A stretch of 64,000 nucleotides of DNA from Paenibacillus thiaminolyticus (GTDB lineage Bacteria > Bacillota > Bacilli > Paenibacillales > Paenibacillaceae): NCBI RefSeq assembly GCF_007066085.1, contig NZ_CP041405.1, positions 682,001-746,000 of the forward strand, in the 5' to 3' direction. A program made the translations under genes and the position numbers. Below, piece after piece: positions 32,410 to 41,000 of this stretch. The notes under the pieces were generated by a model. It was not told where the DNA came from. It saw nothing but the letters and a program-made list of their open reading frames with translations, and ran no database searches. Each line of letters begins with the position of its first letter. The stretch's first letter is position 1.

Positions 32410-34773
32410 CTATCCTACCTTTCCGTTGACCTGCTGCCCTTCACGAATCCTCTCCTTCAAAACGGCATCATATACCTTCTTTCTCACTGTTTCCTCCATC
32501 TGCCCATATAACTTCCAAGCATCTTCCTTAAAGGCTTGCACCGGATCTTGTTTTCCGTATTTCCGAAACTGAATTCCTAACTTTAACAGCTCCAACTGCT
32601 CCAAATGACGCATCCATGCTTTGTCGAGAATTTGCAAATAGGCGCTTCGCCATTTTTTGCAGCATTGGCTTCGATTCTCTAATGGGAACAAGTCCTCAAG
32701 CTTCGCATCCCAATATGCATTGATGGTATCCATGAGCTCGGACCGGTCGGCAGCCTTATTTTCAGGAACAAGAAGAGTGGACGGCAATCGAAACTCGCGA
32801 GACAATACGGAAATATCCCATTCATCAGGTGCTTGTTCACGAGGAGCATGCGTCTCCATCCATTGCCGAACATAGCGTACAAGATGCCCGCGCAGAAAAT
32901 ACTGAATATCCTGCCCGTCAACGACTTCTTTTCGATGCTCATAGAAGCTTACTCTTTGTTCGTGCACAACCGAATCGAGCACATAGACGAAGGTCCGAAT
33001 TTCATAATTTTGCTGTTCAATCCTCTTCTGAACTCTTTCAATCCAGCGCGCTAACGTTTGTTCCCTAATCCCGCTCTCTCTCCATTGGAATTTGCCGAAC
33101 CATTGCACAGCTTCTTCAGAAGCGAATCTATCAATCAGTTCATCTTCCATCGAAATATAAAAGCAGGAGGAGCCCGGATCTCCCTGTCTGCCTGAACGGC
33201 CTCTTAATTGATTATCAATTCTGCGGCTCTCGTGCCGCTCCGTCCCGATGACATGCAGCCCCCCAAGCTCTGCTACCCCCGGTCCCAGCACAATGTCCGT
33301 ACCTCTGCCCGCCATATTGGTCGCGATCGTTATCGCTCCCTTCAATCCAGCAGCAGATATAATAGATGCTTCTTTTTCCTCCTCTTTGGCGTTCAGAAGC
33401 TGATAGGGAAGCTCTAATGCCTGCAGACGAGAGGCAACCTCCTCAGATTGTTCAATCGACGTCGTTCCGATTAACACCGGTTGTCCAATGGCATGCCGTT
33501 TTTTGACTTCACGCATGATTTCGCTGTACTTTTCTTGTCTCGTCATGAAAAATACATCTTCTTCATCGATGCGCAGAACGGGCCTATGCGTTGGAATGGC
33601 GACGATATCCAATCCGAACAGATTCTGTACTTCTTCCGCTTCACTTCGGATGGTTCCGGTCATCCCGGTCAGGTATGTATACAAACTAAAAAACTTTTGT
33701 ATCGTAATTACCGCATGTGTCACGTTTTCTGGACTTAACGGCACATCCTCTTTCGCTTCGATCGCTTGCTGCAAGCCGTCATTATATTGCCGGCCTTGCA
33801 AAATACGTCCGGTAAAAGCATCAATAATGGCTACTTTTTCATCCCTAACAATGTAATCCACATTGCGCTTCATCAATGCTTTGGCGCGCAGGCTTTGCAA
33901 TAAATAATGATAGACGTTCGTATTTTCCAAATGGTATAAATTATCAATCATGAAGACCTTTTCAATCGATTGAATGCCTCTGTCCGTAAACGTAACCTGA
34001 TTCAGCTCGCGATCCACTTCATAATCCCGCTTCTCCTGCAACCGTTCGACAAACCGGGCGCAAACATAATACAGATCGGGCGATGCCTTCGTTTTTCGAG
34101 CTATGATTAACGGCGTGCGCGCTTCATCGATTAAGATGCTGTCGATCTCATCAAGCAGCGCATATGCCAGGGGCCGTTGAACCCGTTCATCCGGCTCCCG
34201 TGCCAAGTGATCCCGCAAATAATCAAAACCGAATTCGCTGCACACACCGTAAGTCACATCTTTTTGATAAGCCTCTTGCTTCGCCTTGATACCCAAGCCT
34301 GCGAGATTTAATCCGACACTGATCCCAAGAAATTCAAAAATGGGCTTCATCTCCGCATAATCCCGTCCTGCCAAATATTCGTTCGCCGTAATGAGATGCA
34401 CGCCATGCCCCTGTAATGCGAACCAATAAATGGGTAGTATGGAAGTCGCGGTTTTACCTTCGCCAGTCGCCATCTCGGCAATATTGCGCTCGGTCATCGC
34501 CCAGCCGCCCATCAGCTGTACGTCATGCAGGGTCTTCCCGGATATTCGGCGAATCGCTTCTTTAGCCAGCGCGAACGCTTCGACTTTCATAAGAGGCGAA
34601 CCCCTCTCCTCTTCCGCTTTGGAGCGCAATTCCTTGGATAGCGACTGCAGCTGCTCATCCGAAGAAGAGGACAGTTGGCGATAGTGGCGGTCGATGTGAC
34701 TGACAATGCGCCGCAATTTTCGTATCTCCGTTGACTGGCGGTCAAATATCCGCTTCGCAAGTCGGAACAGCAA
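32410..34773 (-). CDS. secA2: accessory Sec translocase ATPase SecA2
   Basis: 787 residues. Walker A in EMATGEGKTAT (101-110), DEAD-type LLDEIDSILIDEARTPLI, preprotein cross-linking domain, motif VI-like LRGRSGRQGDPG and NMAGRGTDIVLG. It lacks the C-terminal CxCxGSGKKYKxCH-type zinc tail of housekeeping SecA and is shorter than SecA1 (about 835), both typical for SecA2. Start TTG at 34773 with GGAGG eight bases upstream. As first gene of a unit with a small partner, a repeat-rich secreted protein and an SLH protein, it should be a dedicated exporter motor working with the general SecYEG channel; no secY2 is present. Confidence 0.88.
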   Translation of the reverse strand: MLFRLAKRIFDRQSTEIRKLRRIVSHIDRHYRQLSSSSDEQLQSLSKELRSKAEEERGSPLMKVEAFALAKEAIRRISGKTLHDVQLMGGWAMTERNIAEMATGEGKTATSILPIYWFALQGHGVHLITANEYLAGRDYAEMKPIFEFLGISVGLNLAGLGIKAKQEAYQKDVTYGVCSEFGFDYLRDHLAREPDERVQRPLAYALLDEIDSILIDEARTPLIIARKTKASPDLYYVCARFVERLQEKRDYEVDRELNQVTFTDRGIQSIEKVFMIDNLYHLENTNVYHYLLQSLRAKALMKRNVDYIVRDEKVAIIDAFTGRILQGRQYNDGLQQAIEAKEDVPLSPENVTHAVITIQKFFSLYTYLTGMTGTIRSEAEEVQNLFGLDIVAIPTHRPVLRIDEEDVFFMTRQEKYSEIMREVKKRHAIGQPVLIGTTSIEQSEEVASRLQALELPYQLLNAKEEEKEASIISAAGLKGAITIATNMAGRGTDIVLGPGVAELGGLHVIGTERHESRRIDNQLRGRSGRQGDPGSSCFYISMEDELIDRFASEEAVQWFGKFQWRESGIREQTLARWIERVQKRIEQQNYEIRTFVYVLDSVVHEQRVSFYEHRKEVVDGQDIQYFLRGHLVRYVRQWMETHAPREQAPDEWDISVLSREFRLPSTLLVPENKAADRSELMDTINAYWDAKLEDLFPLENRSQCCKKWRSAYLQILDKAWMRHLEQLELLKLGIQFRKYGKQDPVQAFKEDAWKLYGQMEETVRKKVYDAVLKERIREGQQVNGKVG

Positions 34774-34908
34774 TGCTTGACCTCCTTTGCAACCAACTCA
34801 TTTGGCATAATAACCATTTCCAGGTTTTGCTTCTTCTGATTTTTCCATTACAATTTAAATTCGTACAATATGTGTTGTTCGCAGAAACAATAAGGAGGAA
34901 TTCACACG

Positions 34909-35844
34909 ATGCTTCAGACAGTCTTACGGTTACTGCCCAACTATTCCGAAACGATTGCCCCTTGCTCCGATGAACAAATTATCAATATGTTTTTGTCGTC
35001 AAGCAGCCGTTCTCCATATACAATTCGCAATTATCGGAATGCGATTAACAAATTCTGCCTATTTATTGGGAATAAACCGTTGAAGGATGTGACGTGGAGA
35101 GAAATCGAGGTCTATAAAATCAGCTTGGCTCAAGGCTTTTTAAGCCCAAACAAAAAATCGCTGGCGCCCGCCACGATCGCTGCTCATATCGCTCCGTTGC
35201 GCTCGCTATACAATTGGGGAAGTGACGAAAATAGAGGCTTCTTTCCCACGAATCCGACAACATGCGTTCGTGTGCCGAAGATCGCGGTGAACAGCAAAAA
35301 TCATTATTTAACAGCGCGTGAAGTCCGCCTTCTGCTAGAACAATTAAAAATTCAGGGATTCCGCGACTATGTGATCGGGATGACGCTTGTGCTGCTCGGG
35401 GTGAGGGTATCGGAATTAATCGCATTGGAGTGGGATGACTTCCATACGGATCCAGAGGAGACATCGATGTGGGTGACGATATCCGGCAAAGGCGATAAAC
35501 AGCGTGAAGTGAAGGTTCCGCAACTGTTATGGCGGTTACTATGTGAACTCCGGGAACAAAATAGGGATATGGACGGCCAGCGGATTTTCCCTATTTCCGT
35601 AAGACTTGTTGAGAAGATCATCCAGAAAGCACGCGAAGAAAGCGGCTTGAAGAAAAAAGTAACGCCACATTGGCTTCGACATACCAATGCGACGCTGGCC
35701 CTGCTCCGCGGCGCTTCCTTGCAGCAAGTTCAGGAATCTCTTGGACATACGCATATCAATACGACGCAACGGTATCTGCATACCGTGCAGCAAATGAAGA
35801 AGGCCGCTCCCGACTTCGTTGCCGATTCGATAATGATGAAATGA
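34909..35844 (+). CDS. tyrosine recombinase/integrase, XerC/D-like
   Basis: 311 residues with an N-terminal SAM-like core-binding domain (about 20-115) and the catalytic domain with all conserved residues: Arg166 in GVRVSEL, Lys194/197 in SGKGDK, His254 and Arg257 in HWLRHTN, His280 in SLGH and Tyr289 in TQRYLH. TAAGGAGG precedes the ATG. It is divergent from secA2 with 135 bases between. It could be a chromosome-dimer type recombinase paralogue or an inversion/integration enzyme; no att site or inverted repeat pair was spotted. Confidence 0.85.
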   Translation: MLQTVLRLLPNYSETIAPCSDEQIINMFLSSSSRSPYTIRNYRNAINKFCLFIGNKPLKDVTWREIEVYKISLAQGFLSPNKKSLAPATIAAHIAPLRSLYNWGSDENRGFFPTNPTTCVRVPKIAVNSKNHYLTAREVRLLLEQLKIQGFRDYVIGMTLVLLGVRVSELIALEWDDFHTDPEETSMWVTISGKGDKQREVKVPQLLWRLLCELREQNRDMDGQRIFPISVRLVEKIIQKAREESGLKKKVTPHWLRHTNATLALLRGASLQQVQESLGHTHINTTQRYLHTVQQMKKAAPDFVADSIMMK

Positions 35845-35861
35845 AGTGAGGGGTTGATCAA

Positions 35862-35978
35862 ATGGTTAATTTTATCTATACTATTTTTTGGGACCCAAAT
35901 GTAGAATTGAATAATATATTAGCAAAACATGTCGAACAACACATATTGTACGAATTTAGTTTACCTTCCACATCATAG
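35862..35978 (+). CDS. small ORF of 38 residues downstream of the recombinase
   Basis: ATG preceded by GTGAGGGG at good spacing, 17 bases after the recombinase stop, opening MVNFIYTIFWDPNVELNNIL. The first half is hydrophobic and the end polar. It looks like the N-terminal start of a longer gene that is cut short by a stop, but a genuine small protein is possible. The terminator at 36062 would end this transcript. Confidence 0.4.
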   Translation: MVNFIYTIFWDPNVELNNILAKHVEQHILYEFSLPSTS

Positions 35979-36061
35979 AACTACACTAGTGTTTTATTTC
36001 CTACATATGATGAATTACCCATTTTTATTTTTTTCGACAATACGATCGCAAATTTCAATAC

Positions 36062-36098
36062 AAGCCTGCGTAATTTTTTGCGCAGGCCTTAATTATTT
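36062..36098 (+). terminator. intrinsic terminator of the recombinase transcript
   Basis: GCCTGCG/CGCAGGC around a T-rich loop, followed by CTTAATTATTTTC. It is 84 bases after the small ORF. Confidence 0.65.
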
Positions 36099-36134
36099 TC
36101 TGTGCCTAACGCTTCAGCGGCCTTCTCCTCAACC

Positions 36135-36168
36135 CAAAAAAGAGTTGTATGCGAAATACATACAACTC
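36135..36168 (-). terminator. intrinsic terminator after the second tusA
   Basis: Minus strand GAGTTGTATG/CATACAACTC, ten-base stem with seven-base loop, followed by a T6-T7 tract. Confidence 0.8.
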
Positions 36169-36196
36169 GAACTCAACATTTCATATAAGGGACTTA

Positions 36197-36412
36197 TTAC
36201 GCCTCTATCGTAATTTCCCACACGCCATTGATGACTTCGTGAACCAAGCATTTCAACTTATTGCTGCGGCAGTAATCGCCGATCGATACTTTGGCGCAAC
36301 TATGATCAGTCACGAGCAGCACCTTCTCTCCGCCGCGGATCGCTTCCTGATGCTTCTTCAGCATCATCACGGGCACCGGACAGACTTCACCCAAGCAATC
36401 GATCTCAATCAT
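36197..36412 (-). CDS. TusA-like sulfur carrier protein (second copy)
   Basis: 71 residues, MIEIDCLGEVCPVPVMMLKK with the CPxP cysteine at position 11, and VTDHSCAKVSIGDYC, VHEVINGVWEITIEA. GGAGGCGG precedes the ATG. It is about 35% alike by eye to the TusA at 26253 in the CPxP and DHSCA blocks. It is a single-gene unit with its own terminator; no YeeE gene adjoins it. Role: sulfur relay, partner unknown. Confidence 0.88.
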   Translation of the reverse strand: MIEIDCLGEVCPVPVMMLKKHQEAIRGGEKVLLVTDHSCAKVSIGDYCRSNKLKCLVHEVINGVWEITIEA

Positions 36413-36464
36413 TGATACCGCCTCCGTCCATCGGGATGTACTCCTATGCTCCGCTACCGAGTAT

Positions 36465-36507
36465 ACGCCGTCTGACGGTGAAGCACAAGAGCTCTTTCAG
36501 ACGGCGT
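36465..36507. terminator. hairpin between C39-like and tusA genes
   Basis: ACGCCGTCTGA/TCAGACGGCGT, 11-base perfect stem with a 21-base loop, 58 bases after the stop of the C39-like gene. T-tract is lacking on both strands. Confidence 0.45.
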
Positions 36508-36564
36508 GCGTCCCCCACAATCTGCAGTTCATAGCTCGCATGATCTTGGCCGGATACAGGTTAA

Positions 36565-37080
36565 TCAGAAACCCTGACCCTTCTGAATAATTTGACATGC
36601 GCAGCCCGTGAAGCAATCAAAAAATGCCGCTTCCTCGATCTGCCTTACATTTTCTCCGCTGTCACCCTTATACCAAGGATCCAAATAAGTAAATACCGGG
36701 CCCTTCTTGTCCACGACGACAACCCAGTGCCCGTGCGGCTCAAATTCGTCTCCATCGTCTCTCATCAGCACCATGATAGGCCCGCCCAACAGACAAGTTT
36801 CCCACTCATGCTTGAAAAAAGACACCCGGAACAAAATCTTCCTGTCCACTAAAAACCGGTACACGTCCTCCGGATATACGCCAATCGGAGGATCGGTTGC
36901 TTGATAGCCTTTGATGGCTGGCGGTTCAGTCAACCGCAGCTCTTGGGCCAATTGAAAAAACGTCAGCTCATCCGCAAGCTGATGATAACGCAGAAGCATC
37001 AATAGGCTCGCAACCCCGCAAGCAACCTCCGGATGATAATCCTGATCATGCTGGCTTACAAAAAATGAATGATACATCAT
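36565..37080 (-). CDS. C39-like papain-fold cysteine peptidase family protein
   Basis: 171 residues with the peptidase C39-like pattern: Cys21 in EVACGVASLLMLL, His118 in PHGHWVVVVDKKG and Asp134 in TYLDPW. C39 domains cleave double-glycine leaders of bacteriocins; free-standing intracellular members such as this one, without transporter, often have unknown roles. No signal peptide. GGAAGG lies about 12 bases before the tandem ATG ATG. Neighbours are tusA and a GNAT gene; no bacteriocin precursor is visible next to it. Confidence 0.75.
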   Translation of the reverse strand: MMYHSFFVSQHDQDYHPEVACGVASLLMLLRYHQLADELTFFQLAQELRLTEPPAIKGYQATDPPIGVYPEDVYRFLVDRKILFRVSFFKHEWETCLLGGPIMVLMRDDGDEFEPHGHWVVVVDKKGPVFTYLDPWYKGDSGENVRQIEEAAFFDCFTGCACQIIQKGQGF

Positions 37081-37143
37081 ACCTATATATCCTTCCTCTC
37101 GAAAAAGTAGATTAGATTCCCCATGCCTAACTCTTCCTGCACT

Positions 37144-37698
37144 CTACCGAGTTTTGCCTTGTGCGGCATATTCCGAATACAAGATCGAATAGAAGAACTG
37201 ATCCGTCCAACGCTCATTCCAGTACAGTTCTTCCTTGAACACGCCTTCCCTTCTCATCCCAATATGCTCCATCAGCGCTGACGAACGATGATTATGGGCA
37301 TTGCACATGCCGACGACCTTATGTGCACCCAGCTTGTTGAACGCCAATGCCAGCAGCAGCTCCGTCGCTTCACGTCCGTAACCGCGTCCCCCATATTCCG
37401 GCAATATCGCGAACCCGATTTCCCAGCTTTTCCGCCAATCGACATAGCTCCATATCTGTGCTATCCCGATAGGGCTGGCTGCCTGATCCGAAGTCAGCCT
37501 TACGACAAAATCATAGCTTGCCCCTTCTTCATCTTCGTTTATAGCGAATTTCTCCAGAAAATTCTCCCTTGCCTCTTCCTCACTCGGAACCGACTCCTCA
37601 AAATGCCATAAATCCTTATCACATTCCATGCGGCACAGAAAGTCCAAGTCTTGTTCTGCGATCAAAGTTAATTCGATTCTTTCACCCTGTAGTTTCAC
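37144..37698 (-). CDS. GNAT acetyltransferase, RimJ/RimL type
   Basis: 184 residues with RIELTLIAEQDLDFL at the start, ILPEYGGRGYGREATELLLALAF as acetyl-CoA loop, and AHNHRSSALMEHIGMRREGVFKEELYWNERWTD (broken here for length) near the end, the RimJ/L pattern. Start is GTG at 37698 with GGGAGAGG seven bases upstream. Such enzymes acetylate protein N termini, spermidine or small molecules; substrate unknown. Confidence 0.83.
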   Translation of the reverse strand: MKLQGERIELTLIAEQDLDFLCRMECDKDLWHFEESVPSEEEARENFLEKFAINEDEEGASYDFVVRLTSDQAASPIGIAQIWSYVDWRKSWEIGFAILPEYGGRGYGREATELLLALAFNKLGAHKVVGMCNAHNHRSSALMEHIGMRREGVFKEELYWNERWTDQFFYSILYSEYAAQGKTR

Positions 37699-37722
37699 GA
37701 CGAGCCTCTCCCATCACATCAT

Positions 37723-37881
37723 TCAATTTACCTCGCATAAAAATGATTCAGCCCACTGCCTTCCAATATTGTACCAAGAAAGAGGTTTCTTTGAAATATA
37801 TTCCTCCGACGGCTTGCACAGCCTCCTTCCTCTTTTCATCGGGCTCCCCGCTTCTTCCTCTAGAGGCAGCACTTTCATCAT
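37723..37881 (-). CDS. possible small basic protein, 52 residues
   Basis: ATG ATG at 37881 with AAGGTGA eight bases upstream opens a 52-residue frame (MMKVLPLEEEAGSPMKRG, later ISKKPLSWYNIGRQWAES). Nothing in it is recognisable. A 17-base palindrome lies 31 bases upstream. It may be chance; included because the ribosome binding site is fair and it precedes the GNAT gene by 25 bases. Confidence 0.25.
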   Translation of the reverse strand: MMKVLPLEEEAGSPMKRGRRLCKPSEEYISKKPLSWYNIGRQWAESFLCEVN

Positions 37882-37911
37882 TTTCGATATCACCTTGAGA
37901 GCGCTATGCTT

Positions 37912-37928
37912 TAGAACGATTCGTTCTA
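37912..37928. promoter_or_regulatory. 17-base palindromic operator-like site
   Basis: TAGAACGA-T-TCGTTCTA is a perfect inverted repeat of the type bound by TetR-family repressors. No TetR gene is in this window. It may control the small ORF/GNAT pair downstream on the minus strand. Confidence 0.45.
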
Positions 37929-37995
37929 GACACTCATACCCAGATAGTGTTGACGCTTCGCCAGCAATCGTACCATTGTTTGTATTCGTCTACAG

Positions 37996-38036
37996 AAAAT
38001 GGCGCCAAAGCGGAACAATCAGCCCGGCGCCATTTT
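37996..38036 (-). terminator. hairpin terminator of the NRPS gene
   Basis: AAAATGGCGCC/GGCGCCATTTT, 11-base perfect stem with a 19-base loop, 18 bases after the NRPS stop; the stem itself supplies the T run on the minus strand. Confidence 0.75.
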
Positions 38037-38053
38037 GCGATCTTCATTTTCCG

Positions 38054-41000
38054 CTAAAAACGATATACCAAATGGTTTTTTTCGAATATTTCATTTATGA
38101 TGCGTTGAATGACCTTCGAGTTCTCCTCGACACAACCAGGTACAAGCACCTCCATGTGTTGGCCATACAGTTCATACTCGACATAACATTTTGAGGTTGC
38201 CTGCTTCCATAATAGTACATCGTGATTTTCAGCTTCCCTGATTGTTGAACTTTCTGCAACCAAGCCGTAGATGTTCGCTTGGACGACCCCTGTATTTACG
38301 AGTTCATTCCAATACATGTGGTAAGCACGCATTTTATTTCTCACTTTTTCCCTTGTAACTGGTGCATTTAGAACTTGTTTAAAATGCTCAGGAACAACCT
38401 CCAATAATTGAGTGATCTGTTGGTCTATTTCCCCGGGCGATTCTTCTTTCCGGCTCTTTCGTTTCATCGAGTCTACCATAATGATATCCGATACTTTGTA
38501 CCCTCTTTTTTCCATTGCTTTAGCAACTTCAAACGCCAGATTGCCTCCCGCAGAGTAACCCAAAAATACATAAGGCCCTTTCTCTTGAATACTTATAATA
38601 GAATTCACATATTGATCCAGCATATCTGTGTGAGCATAGTTACCTTCTATAAATTCGATCGCGTAGACTACACAGTGATCTTCAAGATGTTTGGCCATTT
38701 CGGAAAAAGCAATGCCATACCCCAGCGCAGGAGGAAAGCAGAAAACATTCATTAGCCCATTTTTGTTCAGTTTTATGATATTGCTTCCATTCTGCTGTTC
38801 AAACTTGTTAAACTTTCGTTGTAAAAGCTCAATAGCCATTTCTTCTATGGTAGGCATCTCAAATACGACACGAAGAGGAATATTCATTTCCATCTCTGCA
38901 TGAATCTTCTGAATCAATTGCAGCACTTTTAAAGAGTGCCCCCCAATGTCAAAGAAGTTGTCCTTCACGCCAATGCGTGAAAGCCCAAGCACCTCTTGCC
39001 AGATTTGCGCGAGCTGCGCTTCCATCGCTGTGCGCGGAGCCACGAAGTTGGCTCCGGCTTGCATGCTTCCGTCGGGCGCCGGAAGGGCTTTACGGTCAAT
39101 TTTTCCGTTTGGCGTCAGCGGCATGTGCTCCAGCTGCACAAAGCAGGAAGGCACCATATAGCCCGGTAGTTTCTGAGAAAGCGCGCTTCTCAGTTCGCCT
39201 GCCGTCAGCTCTTTGTCCGCTACGATATAGGCGCATAAATACGGCTGTCCGCCTCCATCCTCCCGAGCGATCGCGACCGCTTCCTGAACCGAAGTTATCT
39301 TCAACAGCTGCGCCTCCACCTCGCCCAGCTCGATCCGGTATCCCCGAATCTTCACCTGATGGTCGATTCGGCCCAGATACTCGATATTCCCGTCCGGCAG
39401 CCACTTGGCCAGATCACCCGTCCGGTACATCCGTGCGCCCGGTTCGAACGGGTTGTCCACGAACCTCTCCTCGGTCAGCTCCGGATGATTCAAGTAACCG
39501 CGGGCCACACCCGCGCCTGAGATGCAGAGCTCCCCGGGTATACCGATAGGCAGCAATTGATCGTTGGCCCCCAAGATATACACCCGATGATTCGGGAGCG
39601 GACGGCCGATAGGCACCAGCTTCCCAGCCGGAGCGATAACATTTCCGGCCGTGGCGACACCATTTCCAGCGGCAGCATTCCCAGCGGCAGCAACAGTCGT
39701 TGCCGGCCATATCGTGGTCACAATCGAGTCTTCTGTCGGACCATAGGCGTTGAAATACAACACGCTGTCCTGCCACTGCTGAACCAAATCCACGGAGCTG
39801 GCGGACCCTCCCGTGATCAATTTCTTCAAGCTTGGCAGGTTGCCCGGGGTTAAGGCTGCCGCATAGGTCGGCGGTAAAAGTGCGGCCGTAATGTGATGAC
39901 ACCTCATATAGTCTTCAAATAACCGCGGATCCAAAATCGTCTCTTTCGCAGGAATATACAACGTCGCTCCCGTAAAGAGCGCCTTGAATATCTCCCAGCA
40001 CGACGCATCAAAGGACAAGCTGGCGAATTGGACCACGTGGTCCTGCTCTCCGATGTGCAGCGTGTCATCGAACAGGGGCTTCAGATTGCACAGGCCGCGA
40101 TGCTCGACCATCACCCCTTTCGGTCTGCCCGTCGTTCCCGACGTGTAGATCACGTAGGCCAGATGATCCGGCCCGGCAATCGGCTTCAAATTCGCTCCCT
40201 CCGCGCTGTACATTCGTTCGTCATCCAGCATCAAGCGTTTTCCCCCAAAGGAGTCTCCCTTCTGCAAATGGCTCTGTGTCAATAACAGCTTCGCTCCCGA
40301 ATCCGTGAGCATATACCCAAGCCGTTCCTCCGGATATTCCGGGTCCATCGGCACATAGGCGCCTCCCGCTTTCATGATCGCCAGCATGCCCACGATCATC
40401 TCCAGCGAACGCTCGGCCAAGAGGCCGACGGGCTGATCCGGCCGAACCCCTTCAGCTCGTAACGTTCGCGCCAATTGATTCGCTTTTGTGTTCAATTCAC
40501 GGTACGTCAGTTGGCTTCCCTCGTAGACGACAGCCGCTTGATCCGGCGTACGCTCCGCCTGTTCCTCAACCAACTGATGAATCGTCTTGTCGCGCGGATA
40601 GTCTGCCGCCGTCTCATTGAAGGTCTCCAGAATTTGCGCTTTCTCCTCCAGGCTGATGATCTCGATCGACGACAGCTTCCTGTTCGGGTCACTTAGAATG
40701 GTGTCGAGCACCTGCTTGAAGTGCCCGGCCATCCGCTCGATCGTTTCTTCCTTGAACAGCGAGCAGGCGTACTCGATGGTGCCTTCGATTCCTTCAGCAC
40801 CCTCTGTCAAGCTGAAGGTCAGGTCGAACTTGGCGATGTGATGTTCGTGCGGGTAAAGCTTACAGATCAGCCCATCGAGGCTCACTTCGCTTTGCTCTAT
40901 GTTTTGCAGAACAAACATCGTATCAAAGATCGGATTGCGGCTCACCTCTCTTGCCACATCCAGCTTGCTAACCAATTCTTCAAACGGATAGTCTTGGTTC

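Noticed and set aside
37912..37928. LexA/SOS box reading of the TAGAACGATTCGTTCTA palindrome
   Set aside because: The GAAC and GTTC arms are separated by five bases, not the four of the Bacillus SOS box, and no damage-response gene follows.
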